Shown here: in pieces, positions 33,607-42,991 of the stretch
Layout of the letters: each line of letters begins with the position of its first letter
Numbering within the stretch: the stretch's first letter is position 1
NCBI RefSeq assembly: GCF_002192455.1
Contig: NZ_CP021744.1
Span: 3,874,001-3,938,000, forward strand
From: Streptomyces albireticuli
GTDB taxonomy: Bacteria; Actinomycetota; Actinomycetes; Streptomycetales; Streptomycetaceae
DNA: 64,000 nt
Direction: 5' to 3'
Position numbers and translations under genes: made by a program
Notes under the pieces: generated by a model
What the model was told of the DNA's origin: nothing
Databases searched by the model: none
Seen by the model: the letters and a program-made list of their open reading frames with translations, nothing else

Positions 33607-33682
33607 TGTCTCTCTCCTGTGTGATCAAGAAGTTTTTGGTGCTGTCGCCCTCGGACCCCGAGGGGCCCGGGCCCTTTCGGGC

Positions 33683-34273
33683 CTAGAAGGGCGGCTCGTC
33701 CGAGTAGCCGCCGCCGGAGTTGCCGGAGCCGCCGCCCCAGCCGCCTCCGCCGCCGCCCTGCTGGCCGCCGGACGGAGCGCTGGTCGCCCACGGGTCGTCG
33801 GCGGGAGCCCCGCCGCCGCCCTGCTGGCCGCCGGAGGGGCTGTTGCCCCAGCCGCCGCCCTGCTGGCCGCCACCGCCGCCACCAAAGCCACCACCCTGGC
33901 CACCGCGACCCGCGGTCTTGGTGACCTTCGCCGTGGCGTTCTTCAGGCTGGCGCCGACCTCTTCGACGTCGAGCTCGTAGACCGTGCGCTTGACGCCCTC
34001 GCGGTCCTCGTAGGACCGCTGCTTCAGACGGCCCTGCACGATGACGCGCATGCCTCGCTGAAGCGACTCGGCGACGTTCTCCGCCGCCTGACGCCACACC
34101 GAGCACGTGAGGAAGAGGCTCTCGCCGTCCTTCCACTCGTTGGTCTGGCGGTCGAAGGTGCGGGGAGTGGACGCGACGCGGAACTTCGCGACCGCCGCAC
34201 CGGACGGGGTGAAGCGCAGCTCGGGGTCGTCGACGAGATTGCCGACGACCGTGATGACGGTCTCGCCTGCCAT
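33683..34273 (-). CDS. ssb: Single-stranded DNA-binding protein
   Basis: 196 residues: an N-terminal OB fold of ~115 residues (MAGETVITVVGNLVDDPELRFTPSG...), a Gly/Gln-rich linker with repeats of GGQQGGGG, and the acidic tip DEPPF that binds partner proteins. It coats single-stranded DNA at replication forks. Second gene of the operon with rpsF and rpsR, as in most bacteria. The low-complexity linker DNA is repetitive and prone to length change. Confidence 0.97.
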   Translation of the reverse strand: MAGETVITVVGNLVDDPELRFTPSGAAVAKFRVASTPRTFDRQTNEWKDGESLFLTCSVWRQAAENVAESLQRGMRVIVQGRLKQRSYEDREGVKRTVYELDVEEVGASLKNATAKVTKTAGRGGQGGGFGGGGGGQQGGGWGNSPSGGQQGGGGAPADDPWATSAPSGGQQGGGGGGWGGGSGNSGGGYSDEPPF

Positions 34274-34355
34274 GGATGAACCTCTCGGCGGGTGTGCTGC
34301 TGGCTGCTTGCTACTCAGATGCGATGCAGCCCGATTACCTCTGAACCGCTGGGGT

Positions 34356-34646
34356 TCAGTGGGTCTCGGGACGGAGGACCTTGGTCCGGAGGACCGACTC
34401 GTTCAGGTTCATCTGGCGGTCGAGCTCCTTGACGACCGCAGGCGTGGCCTGCAGGTCGATGACCGAGTAGATGCCCTCGGGCTTCTTCTTGATCTCGTAC
34501 GACAGACGACGACGGCCCCAGGTGTCGACCTTCTCGACCTTTCCGTTGCCCTCACGGACGACGGAGAGGAAGTTCTCGATCAGCGGGGAGACAGCGCGCT
34601 CCTCGAGATCGGGGTCGAGGATGACCATCACCTCGTAGTGACGCAT
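34356..34646 (-). CDS. rpsF: 30S ribosomal protein S6
   Basis: 96 residues beginning MRHYEVMVILDPDLEERAV, the S6 signature, ending VLRTKVLRPETH. ATG 34646 is set by a perfect AAAGGAGGTG ribosome site eight bases upstream; the longer in-frame ATG at 34739 is not used. First gene of the rpsF-ssb-rpsR-rplI operon. Confidence 0.98.
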   Translation of the reverse strand: MRHYEVMVILDPDLEERAVSPLIENFLSVVREGNGKVEKVDTWGRRRLSYEIKKKPEGIYSVIDLQATPAVVKELDRQMNLNESVLRTKVLRPETH

Positions 34647-34919
34647 GTGGAACCCACCTCCTTTGGACTCAGCGGCCACGGTCGTTCCGTGGCAGGAGGG
34701 TCGTGATGCGTGAACAACGGTATCGGCGGACACTGACAATCAGCGGAAAGTCCCTGGGTTGCCCCCGGGACCGAAGCTGGGTCCGGGCAGACACCGGTGC
34801 AGACCGTACAGAGTACCCGCACTCCGGCGTCCGGTTGAAATCGAACCGTCCGGCCCCGCAATCTGTACGCATCGGGTGTGACCGGCGCTACATTGCGCCT
34901 GCCTTCAGGAGGTGGCTCC

Positions 34920-35249
34920 ATGACACAGGCGGTTCGGCAGCCCAGGGGACTGCGCGCGACCCTCGCCGCGGTCCTCAACAGCGACGGAAAGCCCCATCCC
35001 GTCGAGAACACCCTCGTCGCCGTGACGGTCGTGCTGGGTGCGCTCGCCGCCGTCTCGTCCTTGTGGACCGGGCTGCACCTGCTCAGTTCCTGGAGCGGGC
35101 TCGTCGGGATCCTCACGGGGGCGTGGGGGCAGTTCATCTCCGCCACGACCGGTGAGCGGTTCCTGCTGATCATCGGGCTCGGGGCCGCCGCGCTGGGCTT
35201 CTTCCTGGGCATGGCGCACGGGGGGCTCTTCGGCGGTGTGATCGGATAG
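34920..35249 (+). CDS. Small membrane protein, unknown function
   Basis: 109 residues with two or three hydrophobic helices (about 33-50, 55-72 and 80-103, FLLIIGLGAAALGFFLGMAHGG) and a basic N-terminus. ATG 34920 is fixed by AGGAGGTG six bases upstream. It is divergent from the rpsF operon and precedes the FemX-like gene by about 100 bases, so it may be co-transcribed with it. No family function is recognised. Confidence 0.82.
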   Translation: MTQAVRQPRGLRATLAAVLNSDGKPHPVENTLVAVTVVLGALAAVSSLWTGLHLLSSWSGLVGILTGAWGQFISATTGERFLLIIGLGAAALGFFLGMAHGGLFGGVIG

Positions 35250-35350
35250 CGGGTCGTACGCCCGGACGGGCGGCTCCCCGGTCGCAGTAGGCTTCGGCGC
35301 GAGAGCCGGAGCCCCGACCCTGGGGACACACCTGCCGAGGAGCGCCCCGC

Positions 35351-36469
35351 ATGAGCCTGACCCTGAGGACAATCAGCCGAGAGCAGCATCTGGCATACAT
35401 CCAGAGTCTGCCCGCGGCGAGTCACATGCAGGTTCCGGCATGGGCTGATGTCAAGGGCGAGTGGCGCTCGGAGAACCTGGGCTGGTTCGACAAGAACGGC
35501 CAGCTGGTCGGCGCGGGCCTGGTGCTCTACCGCCAGCTGCCCAAGATCAAGCGCTACCTCGCCTACCTGCCCGAGGGCCCGGTCATCAACTGGTTCTCGC
35601 CGAACCTCGAGGACTGGCTGCGCCCGATGCTGGCGCACCTCAAGCAGCAGGGCGCCTTCTCGGTGAAGATGGGCCCGCCCGTGGTGATCCGCCGCTGGGA
35701 CGCCAACGCCATCAAGACCGGCATCGCCGACCCCGACGTCAAGCGTCTGCGCGACGTCGAGGCCACCCACATCGAGCCGCGCGCCTTCGAGGTCGCCGAC
35801 CAGCTGCGCCGGATGGGCTGGCAGCAGGGCGAGGAGGAGGGCGCCGGCTTCGGCGACGTCCAGCCGCGCTACGTCTTCCAGGTGCCGCTGTCGAACCGCT
35901 CCCTGGAGGACGTCCACAAGGGCTTCAACCAGCTGTGGCGACGCAACATCAAGAAGGCCGAGAAGGCCGGCGTCGAGGTCGTCCAGGGCGGCTACGAGGA
36001 CCTGCCCACCTGGCAGCACCTCTACGAGATCACCGCCGAGCGCGACAAGTTCCGCCCGCGCCCGCTGAGCTACTTCCAGCGCATGTGGACGGCCCTCAAC
36101 ACCGAGGACCCGAACCGGATGCGGCTGTACTTCGCCGTGCACGAGGGCGAGGCCGTGGCGGCCGCGACGATGCTGATCGTCGGCGGGCACGTCTGGTACT
36201 CCTACGGCGCCTCGGCCAACCACAAGCGCGAGGTCCGTCCGTCGAACGCGATGCAGTGGCGGATGCTCCGCGACGCCTACGCGCTGGGCGCGAGCGTCTA
36301 CGACCTGCGCGGCATCGGCGACTCCCTCGACGAGAGCGACCACCTCTTCGGCCTGATCCAGTTCAAGGTCGGCACGGGCGGGCAGGCGGCGGAGTACCTC
36401 GGTGAGTGGGACTTCCCGCTCAACAAGCTGCTCCACAAGGCCCTCGACATGTACATGTCGCGCCGCTGA
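35351..36469 (+). CDS. FemX-like peptidoglycan bridge aminoacyltransferase
   Basis: 372 residues. A double-GNAT FemABX fold: PAWADVKGEWRSENLGWFDKNGQLVGAGLVLYRQLP in the first half and YFAVHEGEAVAAATMLIVGG...YGASANHKREVRPSNAMQWRML in the second. Fem transferases add tRNA-borne residues to lipid II; in Streptomyces the FemX family adds the Gly of the interpeptide bridge. ATG 35351 has GAGGAG eight bases upstream. The next gene, 108 bases on, is alanine-racemase-like; the pair is conserved near dnaB and fits a cell-wall role. Confidence 0.92.
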   Translation: MSLTLRTISREQHLAYIQSLPAASHMQVPAWADVKGEWRSENLGWFDKNGQLVGAGLVLYRQLPKIKRYLAYLPEGPVINWFSPNLEDWLRPMLAHLKQQGAFSVKMGPPVVIRRWDANAIKTGIADPDVKRLRDVEATHIEPRAFEVADQLRRMGWQQGEEEGAGFGDVQPRYVFQVPLSNRSLEDVHKGFNQLWRRNIKKAEKAGVEVVQGGYEDLPTWQHLYEITAERDKFRPRPLSYFQRMWTALNTEDPNRMRLYFAVHEGEAVAAATMLIVGGHVWYSYGASANHKREVRPSNAMQWRMLRDAYALGASVYDLRGIGDSLDESDHLFGLIQFKVGTGGQAAEYLGEWDFPLNKLLHKALDMYMSRR

Positions 36470-36577
36470 CCTCTCCGCACGGCCGGCCGCGCGCCGGCCC
36501 GTACGGCCACGAAGCAATGCCGCGAGGCATACGACCACGTCACCCAGCAGGCACAGGGAAAGGTTCCGGGACCGGCC

Positions 36578-37609
36578 ATGGCGCTCACGCTCTACGTCGA
36601 CACCGCGCGTTGGCGGGCACACCAGCAGAGCATCCTCCAGCAGTTCCCCGGGATCGTCCCGGTCTGCAAGGGCAACGGCTACGGCTTCGGCCATGAGCGG
36701 CTGTCCGACGAGGCCGCCCGCTTCGGCTCGGACATCCTCGCCGTCGGCACGACCTACGAAGCGGCCCGGATCAAGGACTTCTTCAGCGGCGACCTGCTGG
36801 TGCTCACCCCGTTCCGGCTGGGCGAGGAGCCGGTGCCGCTGCCCGACCGGGCCATCCGCTCGGTCTCCTCGGTCGAGGGCGTGCGCGGCCTGGTCGGCGC
36901 GCGGGTCGTCGTCGAGGTCATGAGCAGCATGAAGCGGCACGGCATCAGCGAGGAGGACCTTCCCAAGCTGCACGCCGCCATCGAGGACGTGCGCCTGGAG
37001 GGCTTCGCGATCCACCTGCCGCTGGACCGCACGGACGGCTCCACCGCCATCCAGGAGGTCTCCGCCTGGATGGAGCGGCTGCGCAACGCCCGGCTGCCGC
37101 TGCACACCATGTTCGTCAGCCACCTGCGCTCCGACGAACTGGCCCAGCTCCAGCAGCAGTTCCCGCAGACCCGCTTCCGGGCCCGGATCGGCACCCGGCT
37201 GTGGCTCGGCGACCACGACGCCACCCAGTACCGCGGCGCCGTCCTGGACGTGACCCGCGTCGCCAAGGGCGACCGCTTCGGCTACCGGCAGCAGAAGGCC
37301 GCCGGCGACGGCTACCTCGTGGTCGTGGCGGGCGGCACCTCGCACGGCGTGGGCCTGGAGGCGCCGAAGGCGCTGCACGGCATGATGCCGCGCGCCAAGG
37401 GCGTCGCCCGCGCCGGTCTCGCGACCATGAACCGCAACCTCTCGCCCTTCGTCTGGGCGGGCAAGCAGCGCTGGTTCGCCGAGCCGCCGCACATGCAGGT
37501 CTCGATCCTCTTCGTGCCGGGCGAGGTCGCCCCGCCCCAGGTCGGCGACGAGCTGGTGGCCCACCTGCGGAACACCACCACTCAGTTCGACCGTCTGCTC
37601 GACCACTGA
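36578..37609 (+). CDS. Alanine racemase-like PLP protein
   Basis: 343 residues. The N-terminal TIM-barrel PLP lysine is in PVCKGNGYGFG (residue ~31), and the alanine racemase-type C-terminal domain carries TRVAKGDRFGYRQ. The sequence is diverged from housekeeping Alr: the first ~25 residues are different and the usual Tyr-containing motif of the second active-site side is altered, so racemase activity is uncertain. Its neighbour is the FemX-like gene, so a role in amino-acid supply or modification of the peptidoglycan bridge is inferred. Confidence 0.85.
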   Translation: MALTLYVDTARWRAHQQSILQQFPGIVPVCKGNGYGFGHERLSDEAARFGSDILAVGTTYEAARIKDFFSGDLLVLTPFRLGEEPVPLPDRAIRSVSSVEGVRGLVGARVVVEVMSSMKRHGISEEDLPKLHAAIEDVRLEGFAIHLPLDRTDGSTAIQEVSAWMERLRNARLPLHTMFVSHLRSDELAQLQQQFPQTRFRARIGTRLWLGDHDATQYRGAVLDVTRVAKGDRFGYRQQKAAGDGYLVVVAGGTSHGVGLEAPKALHGMMPRAKGVARAGLATMNRNLSPFVWAGKQRWFAEPPHMQVSILFVPGEVAPPQVGDELVAHLRNTTTQFDRLLDH

Positions 37610-37641
37610 CCCACCCCCTCGGGGAAGGGGCCGGAGAGCCG

Positions 37642-39138
37642 CTACGACAGCGGGTGGCTCCCGGTCCCCGGACGGACACCTGTGCCTGCGGAGTGCTCCG
37701 CGTGCCGGGCACGGCGCGCGGAGCCGAGGACGACTATGTCCGGGGCCCCGTCCAGCACGCCGCCCGAGGGGTCGTCGGAGCCGTCACGCCGGACGACGTC
37801 GCGCTCCGGCAGGAGGATGTCGCGGACGACGACCGCGCACAGATACAGCGTCCCCAGCAGATGCAGGGCGATGGCCAGTTGGTAGCCCTCCACAGGCAGG
37901 CCCTGGTGCTTGTCACCACTGCCGGTGTAGGCCAGGTAGGACCAGATGCCGAGGAAGTACAGCACCTCGCACGCCTGCCACACGAGGAAGTCACGCCACT
38001 TGGGCCGGGCCAGCACGGCGAGCGGGATCAGCCACAGCACGTACTGCGGTGAATAGACCTTGTTGGTGAGGACGAACAGCGCCACCACCAGGAAGGCCAG
38101 CTGGGCGAAGCGCGGGCGGCGCGGGGCGTAGAGCCCCAAGGCGCCGATGGCCAGACAGCCCAGGATCATCAGCAGCGTCACATACGTGTTGGCGTTCTCC
38201 AGCGGATTCCCGGTGCGCTGGGAGATCAGGAGCCAGACCGAGCCGAAGTCGATCGGGCGCTCCTGGCTGAAGGTGTAGAACTTCGCCCAGCCCTCGCGGA
38301 TGTGGAAGCCCGTCGCGTCATGCGTGATCATGACAGGGAGGTTGACGGCCAGCCAGGCGACGACGGCGCCCACCGCCGCGTCACGGAAGGCCCTCAGGCG
38401 CCCGGCCCGCAGGCACAGGATGAGCAGCGGACCCAGCAGCAGCACCGGATAGAGCTTCGCCGCGGCCGCCAGGCCGATCAGGACGCCCGCCACGACGACC
38501 CGCTCACGGGCCCACATGAGCATCGCGAGGGCGGTGAGGGCGACCGCCAGGAGGTCCCAGTTGACCGTGGCCGTCAGGGCGAGCGCCGGGGCCAGGGCGA
38601 CCAGCAGGCCGTCCCAGGGGCGGCGCCGGTGCGTACGGGCGGCGCAGACGGCGAGGACCGCCGCGCAGGCCATCAGCATCCCGGCGTTGACCAGCCAGTT
38701 GAGCTGCTCCCGGTGCTGGAGCGTGCCGCCGCCGGGGGTGATCCGGGCCGCGACCTCCATGAACAGGCCGGTGAGGACCGGATACTCCAGATAGTCCATC
38801 CCGCCGGACAGCTCCTGGGGAATCCGGTCGAAGTAGGGGATGAGGCCGGCGTCGAAGCCGCGCCCGCTGTAGAGGTGCGGGATGTCGGAGTAGCAGGCGT
38901 GGGTGTACTGCGTGGTGGCGCCGAAGAACCAGCCGTACTCGTAGCACGGGAGCTTCTGCACCATGCCGAGCGCGAACATCCCCAGCGCGACGAGCACGAT
39001 CACCCGGACCGGGGTCCACCAGCCCCCGCCGGGCAAGGCGCGGCGGCCCGCGGGCCCGCCGATGAGCTCACTGCCGGCGGCGGCCACCTCGTCCTCGACG
39101 GTGGGCCGTACAAGCTGGTCATCCCGGGCGCTCCTCAT
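37642..39138 (-). CDS. GT87-type membrane glycosyltransferase
   Basis: 498 residues from ATG 39138 (GGCAGG nine bases upstream; ATG 39147 is also in frame). About ten membrane helices and a large extracytoplasmic first loop (YSGRGFDAGLIPYFDRIPQELSGGMDYLEYPVLTGLFMEV) with acidic residues typical of polyprenyl-phosphomannose-dependent GT-C enzymes. The late motif VYSPQYVLWLIPLAVL is typical of the actinobacterial GT87/DUF2029 family. Probably transfers mannose or arabinose outside the membrane; exact product unknown. Lies between the alanine-racemase-like gene (convergent) and the penicillin-binding protein gene. Confidence 0.88.
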   Translation of the reverse strand: MRSARDDQLVRPTVEDEVAAAGSELIGGPAGRRALPGGGWWTPVRVIVLVALGMFALGMVQKLPCYEYGWFFGATTQYTHACYSDIPHLYSGRGFDAGLIPYFDRIPQELSGGMDYLEYPVLTGLFMEVAARITPGGGTLQHREQLNWLVNAGMLMACAAVLAVCAARTHRRRPWDGLLVALAPALALTATVNWDLLAVALTALAMLMWARERVVVAGVLIGLAAAAKLYPVLLLGPLLILCLRAGRLRAFRDAAVGAVVAWLAVNLPVMITHDATGFHIREGWAKFYTFSQERPIDFGSVWLLISQRTGNPLENANTYVTLLMILGCLAIGALGLYAPRRPRFAQLAFLVVALFVLTNKVYSPQYVLWLIPLAVLARPKWRDFLVWQACEVLYFLGIWSYLAYTGSGDKHQGLPVEGYQLAIALHLLGTLYLCAVVVRDILLPERDVVRRDGSDDPSGGVLDGAPDIVVLGSARRARHAEHSAGTGVRPGTGSHPLS

Positions 39139-39179
39139 GCCGACCATCCTGCCGTACCCGCCCGAGGGCCGTCGGAGCC

Positions 39180-39188
39180 TGTGGATAA
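39180..39188 (-). promoter_or_regulatory. DnaA box (exact TTATCCACA)
   Basis: TGTGGATAA on the plus strand, i.e. a perfect 9-mer on the minus strand, in the intergenic region just upstream of the glycosyltransferase start. Confidence 0.5.
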
Positions 39189-39272
39189 CTTCGAGGGCCG
39201 CCTCACGCGAACGCGGGACGGCCCTCGGGTCGGATGGCTCAGGCGACTGCCCGGGCCCGGTGTCTCAGCAGG

Positions 39273-41903
39273 TCAGTCGCGCATCCCGCCGAACAACCCA
39301 CCGCCGCCGGGGCGGCCGCGGCTCTGCTCGGGCGACGGCGAGGTGCCCGGGTCGCCTCCCGGCCCGCCGGCCCCGCCGGGGCCGCCCGACGTACCGGGCT
39401 CGCCGGGGCCGCCGTTGTCGCCCTGGTGGCACCGCCGGTCGAACGGCAGGCAGATCTTGCTCGGCGACGGGCTGGGCGTCGCCGGCTTGGACGGCGACGC
39501 GGACGGGGACTTCGACGGCGTGGCCGACGGCGTCGTGGACGGCACCGCGCTGGGGGAGGGGCTGGCGCCGTCGCCGAAGACCTTCTCGCCGATCGGCTCG
39601 GCCCGCTCGAACTGCTCGATCGGCTGGCCCTTCAGCGCCTTGCCCATGTAGTCGGCCCAGATCTCGGCCGGGAAGGACGCGCCGTGGATGGTCGTCTGAC
39701 CGCCCACACCACGCATGGAGAGGAACTCCTGCTTCTTGGCGTTGGGGTCGACCCGGTACATGCCGACCGCGGTCGACAGCTGCGGGGTGTAGCCCGCGAA
39801 CCAGGCGGAGCGGTTGCCGTCGGTCGTACCCGTCTTGCCCGCGGCCGGACGGTCACCGAGCTTCGCCGAGGTGCCCGTACCGGCCTCCACCACGGTCTTC
39901 AGCACGTCGGTGACGTTGTTGGCCACCCGCGGCGAGAAGGCGAGCTTGCTCGACGCCTCGTGGACGTAGGCGGGCTTGCCGTCCTTCTCCACCTTCTCCA
40001 CGGAGTACGGGTCCATCTGCTTGCCGCTGGCCGCGAAGGTCGCGTACGCGCCGGCCAGCCGGATCGCGCTGGGCGCCGATGTGCCGAGCGAGAAGGTGGG
40101 GGTCGTCGCGGCGAGCTGGTCCTTGTCCAGGCCGGCCGCGAGCGCGGCCTCCTTGACCTTGTCGGTGCCGACGTCCATGCCGAGCTGGATGAAGGGGGTG
40201 TTCACCGAGAACTGCATGGCGGTCCGGAGCGTGACGAGGCCACGGTCCTCGTCACCGTCGTTGACCTGGCGCCATTCGCCGCCGTTCTGGTCGTGCCAGA
40301 CCGAGCCGTTGTAATTGCGCAGCGTCAGCTTGTTGTTGCCGTTGTAGACGCTGTCCGGGGAGACCAGCGTGCGCTGGCTGTCGCCCTGCTGCGCGCCGAG
40401 GCCCGGATCCCGCTTGCCGTGCGTCATGGCGGCGGCGAGCACGAACGGCTTGAAGGTCGAGCCCACCTGCACACCGGTGTAATCGGCGTTGTTGGTGTAG
40501 TGCTCCAGGGCGTTCGCGCCGCCGTAGATGGCGACGATCTTGCCGGTCTTCGGCTCCACGGAGGCGCCGCCGAACTGCACGAACTTGTCCTTCTCGCGCA
40601 CGTCGGGCTTGATGTTGGCCTTCCGTACGTCCTCTACCGCCTTCGACAGGGCCTCGACCTTGTCGCGGTCGAAGGTGGTGTGGATCTGGTAGCCGCCCCG
40701 GTCCAGCTGGTTCTTGCTGATGGTGGAATGGGCGACGATGTAGTTGTCGGCGAGGTCGGTGAGATAGCCGATCTGGCCCGCGCGGTTGGTCGCGGGCTTG
40801 GGCTTCTGCGGCTGCGGGAAGCCCTTGGCGACCCAGCTGTCGCGCTCCGCCGGCTTCAGGTGACCGACCTCGACCTCACGGTCCAGGGTCCACTTCCAGC
40901 GGTCCATGGAGCGCTTGGTGTTCTTCTCCGGCGTGGCCGCCGGGCCCTGACCGCCATAGGGGTCGTACAGGTTGGGACCGTTCAGCGTCGCCGCGAGATA
41001 CGCGCTCTCGCTGGCCGTCAGCTGGGTGCAGTCCTTGTCGTAGTACGCCCGCGCCGCGGCCTGGATGCCGTAGGCACCGCGCCCGTAGTAGGCGGTGTTG
41101 AGGTAGCCCGCGAGGATGTCGTCCTTGTCCTTCGTGGCCCCCACCTTTATGGAGATGAGCAGCTCGGTCGCCTTGCGCTTGAGCGTCTGCTCCTGGCTCA
41201 GGTAGGTGTTCTTCACGAACTGCTGGGTGATGGTCGAACCGCTCTGCGTCTCACCGCCCTGCGCCATCTTCACGACGGCGCGCGCGATGCCCATCGGGTC
41301 CACGCCCCAGTCGTCGTAGAAGCTGGCGTTCTCGGCCGAGATCACCGCGTACTGCATCGACTTGGGAATCTTGGCGATCGGCACGATCTGACGGTTCAGG
41401 GCGCCGCCGCCGGCGACGACCATCTGCTTGCCGTCGGACCAGTAGTAGACGTTCTTCTGGACCGCGGCGGCCTTCTGCTCACTGGGTACCTGCACCACGG
41501 CCAGGGCGACGCCCACCGTGCCGAGGATCAGCCCTATGAAGGTGAAGCACGCACCGAGCACCAGCTTCCACGAGGGCAGCCAGCGCTTCACGCCGTCCTT
41601 GCCCGCGCGCGGATAGTCGATGAAGCGCTTCTTGCCGGGGCGCCCGCCGTCCCGGCGCCCTCTCCCTCCTCCGGGACCGGCGTCGCCGGGACGTCTCCGT
41701 CCGCCGGGCGCGCTCCGCTGGGCGCCCCTGCGGGCTCCGGCCCGGCCTCCGTACTGGTCGCCTCCGCCGGCCGGCGGTGTGGCGGAACTACTGGGCGGTG
41801 CGGCACGGCGGCCGGACGTCGGCTGCTGGGCCGCGCGCCTGGCCGCGGCTCGTCCGCCGCCGCCCTGAGGCTGCGGCGGCGGCTTGCGGCGGTGCTCGCT
41901 CAT
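39273..41903 (-). CDS. Bifunctional class A penicillin-binding protein
   Basis: 876 residues from ATG 41903 (AGGAG ten bases upstream). A basic, Gly/Pro-rich cytoplasmic tail of ~95 residues, one membrane helix (~112-135), a glycosyltransferase domain (ISAENASFYDDWGVDP, GSTITQQFVKN) and a transpeptidase domain with SxxK GSTFKPF, SVN and KTG in AGKTGTTDG. The last ~90 residues are Ser/Pro/Thr- then Gly-rich. It polymerises lipid II and cross-links the chains. No operon partner; read from its own promoter opposite the PadR gene. Confidence 0.96.
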   Translation of the reverse strand: MSEHRRKPPPQPQGGGGRAAARRAAQQPTSGRRAAPPSSSATPPAGGGDQYGGRAGARRGAQRSAPGGRRRPGDAGPGGGRGRRDGGRPGKKRFIDYPRAGKDGVKRWLPSWKLVLGACFTFIGLILGTVGVALAVVQVPSEQKAAAVQKNVYYWSDGKQMVVAGGGALNRQIVPIAKIPKSMQYAVISAENASFYDDWGVDPMGIARAVVKMAQGGETQSGSTITQQFVKNTYLSQEQTLKRKATELLISIKVGATKDKDDILAGYLNTAYYGRGAYGIQAAARAYYDKDCTQLTASESAYLAATLNGPNLYDPYGGQGPAATPEKNTKRSMDRWKWTLDREVEVGHLKPAERDSWVAKGFPQPQKPKPATNRAGQIGYLTDLADNYIVAHSTISKNQLDRGGYQIHTTFDRDKVEALSKAVEDVRKANIKPDVREKDKFVQFGGASVEPKTGKIVAIYGGANALEHYTNNADYTGVQVGSTFKPFVLAAAMTHGKRDPGLGAQQGDSQRTLVSPDSVYNGNNKLTLRNYNGSVWHDQNGGEWRQVNDGDEDRGLVTLRTAMQFSVNTPFIQLGMDVGTDKVKEAALAAGLDKDQLAATTPTFSLGTSAPSAIRLAGAYATFAASGKQMDPYSVEKVEKDGKPAYVHEASSKLAFSPRVANNVTDVLKTVVEAGTGTSAKLGDRPAAGKTGTTDGNRSAWFAGYTPQLSTAVGMYRVDPNAKKQEFLSMRGVGGQTTIHGASFPAEIWADYMGKALKGQPIEQFERAEPIGEKVFGDGASPSPSAVPSTTPSATPSKSPSASPSKPATPSPSPSKICLPFDRRCHQGDNGGPGEPGTSGGPGGAGGPGGDPGTSPSPEQSRGRPGGGGLFGGMRD

Positions 41904-42274
41904 CGAACGACTACTCCTAGGGCAGGCGCTATCGCCTGGAAGCGGCAGGTGGCTTGCGTTCCCCCCGATGCGCTGTCCGGCTGCCCCCCTGAGCAACCGG
42001 GCGCACTGCATCCAGGACGAGGACGCCGAAAGACGTCACTCGGTTCCCGGTGGTCTGCATGGCGCACAGACTACGCACGGCCAAATCCCGCCCACTGGGG
42101 ATGTTCACTCCAATTCAGGCAGGTTGTGTCCCACGAATCGGTGATGTGACCTCGTTCACCGTGCCCCCTCTTGTCGCAACAGGGTGGTCGTTCTATCGTC
42201 TGGATGTATCGAGTCGATACATCAGCTCGGCATAGCGCGGCATAGGGGACACTAGGGGCGAAGGAGGGCGACAT
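41904..42274. other. Non-coding divergent region PBP / PadR
   Basis: 370 bases without a supported gene. It holds the PBP promoter (minus) and the PadR promoter with its operator (42203-42223). Composition is less GC-rich near 42100-42240. Confidence 0.65.
42203..42223. promoter_or_regulatory. PadR-type operator
   Basis: GATGTATCGA-G-TCGATACATC is a perfect 10-bp inverted repeat around one base, containing the ATGT...ACAT ends typical of PadR sites, 52 bases before the PadR start. Confidence 0.8.
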
Positions 42275-42943
42275 ATGAGCAGACGCTCCGGCATCCTCGA
42301 GTTCGCCGTTCTCGGGCTGCTCCGTGAGTCCCCGATGCACGGCTATGAACTGCGGAAACGCCTCAACACCTCGCTCGGGGTGTTCCGAGCGTTCAGCTAC
42401 GGAAGCCTCTACCCCTGCCTCAAGACGCTCGTCGCCGGCGGTTACCTGATCGAGGAGCCCGGCAGCGCTCCGGAGGACGCCCGCGCGGCGTCCCTCGCCG
42501 GACGCCGGGCCAAGATCGTCTACCGGCTGACGGCGGACGGCAAGGAGCACTTCGAGGAGCTGCTCGCCCACACCGGCCCGGACGCGTGGGAGGACGAACA
42601 CTTCGCCGCCCGCTTCGCGTTCTTCGGGCAGACCTCGCGGGACGTACGGATGCGGGTGCTGGAAGGCCGCCGCAGCCGGCTGGAGGAGCGTCTGGAGAAG
42701 ATGCGCGCCTCCCTGGCCCGTACCCGCGAGCGGTTGGACGACTACACCCTCGAACTCCAGCGCCACGGCATGGAGTCGGTGGAGCGCGAGGTCCGCTGGT
42801 TGAACGAGCTGATCGAGAGCGAGCGGACCGGGCGCGACATGCGCAAGGCCGCCGCACCGCAGGACACATCAGGAGAAACGGGCGGCACACCCCGGAACCG
42901 GGGTGGTTCCCGGACGGATGCGTCCGGCGACACCGCCAACTGA
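42275..42943 (+). CDS. PadR-family transcriptional regulator
   Basis: 222 residues. N-terminal winged helix with the PadR signature ILEFAVLGLLRESPMHGYELRKRLN and SYGSLYPCLKTLVAGGYL, then a helical dimerisation domain (Vir-type, to ~residue 185) and a polar tail. ATG 42275 has AAGGAGG eight bases upstream. It lies 48 bases before ino1 on the same strand, so the two are probably co-transcribed and the operator upstream would control both. Confidence 0.93.
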   Translation: MSRRSGILEFAVLGLLRESPMHGYELRKRLNTSLGVFRAFSYGSLYPCLKTLVAGGYLIEEPGSAPEDARAASLAGRRAKIVYRLTADGKEHFEELLAHTGPDAWEDEHFAARFAFFGQTSRDVRMRVLEGRRSRLEERLEKMRASLARTRERLDDYTLELQRHGMESVEREVRWLNELIESERTGRDMRKAAAPQDTSGETGGTPRNRGGSRTDASGDTAN

Positions 42944-42991
42944 GCCCTGCACTCGCAGGGCTTCGTCGAGTACAAACAGGGAGCAACCGGA

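Noticed and set aside
33700..33900. Repeat array resembling CRISPR-like spacing in ssb
   Set aside because: The repeats encode the Gly/Gln-rich SSB linker; units are unequal, there are no spacers and no cas genes.
34628..37606. 992-residue open frame antisense to femX-like and alr-like genes
   Set aside because: Same artefact of GC-rich third positions; overlaps several convincing genes.
39234..42149. 971-residue frame antisense to the penicillin-binding protein
   Set aside because: The minus-strand PBP has complete glycosyltransferase and transpeptidase motifs; the plus frame has none.
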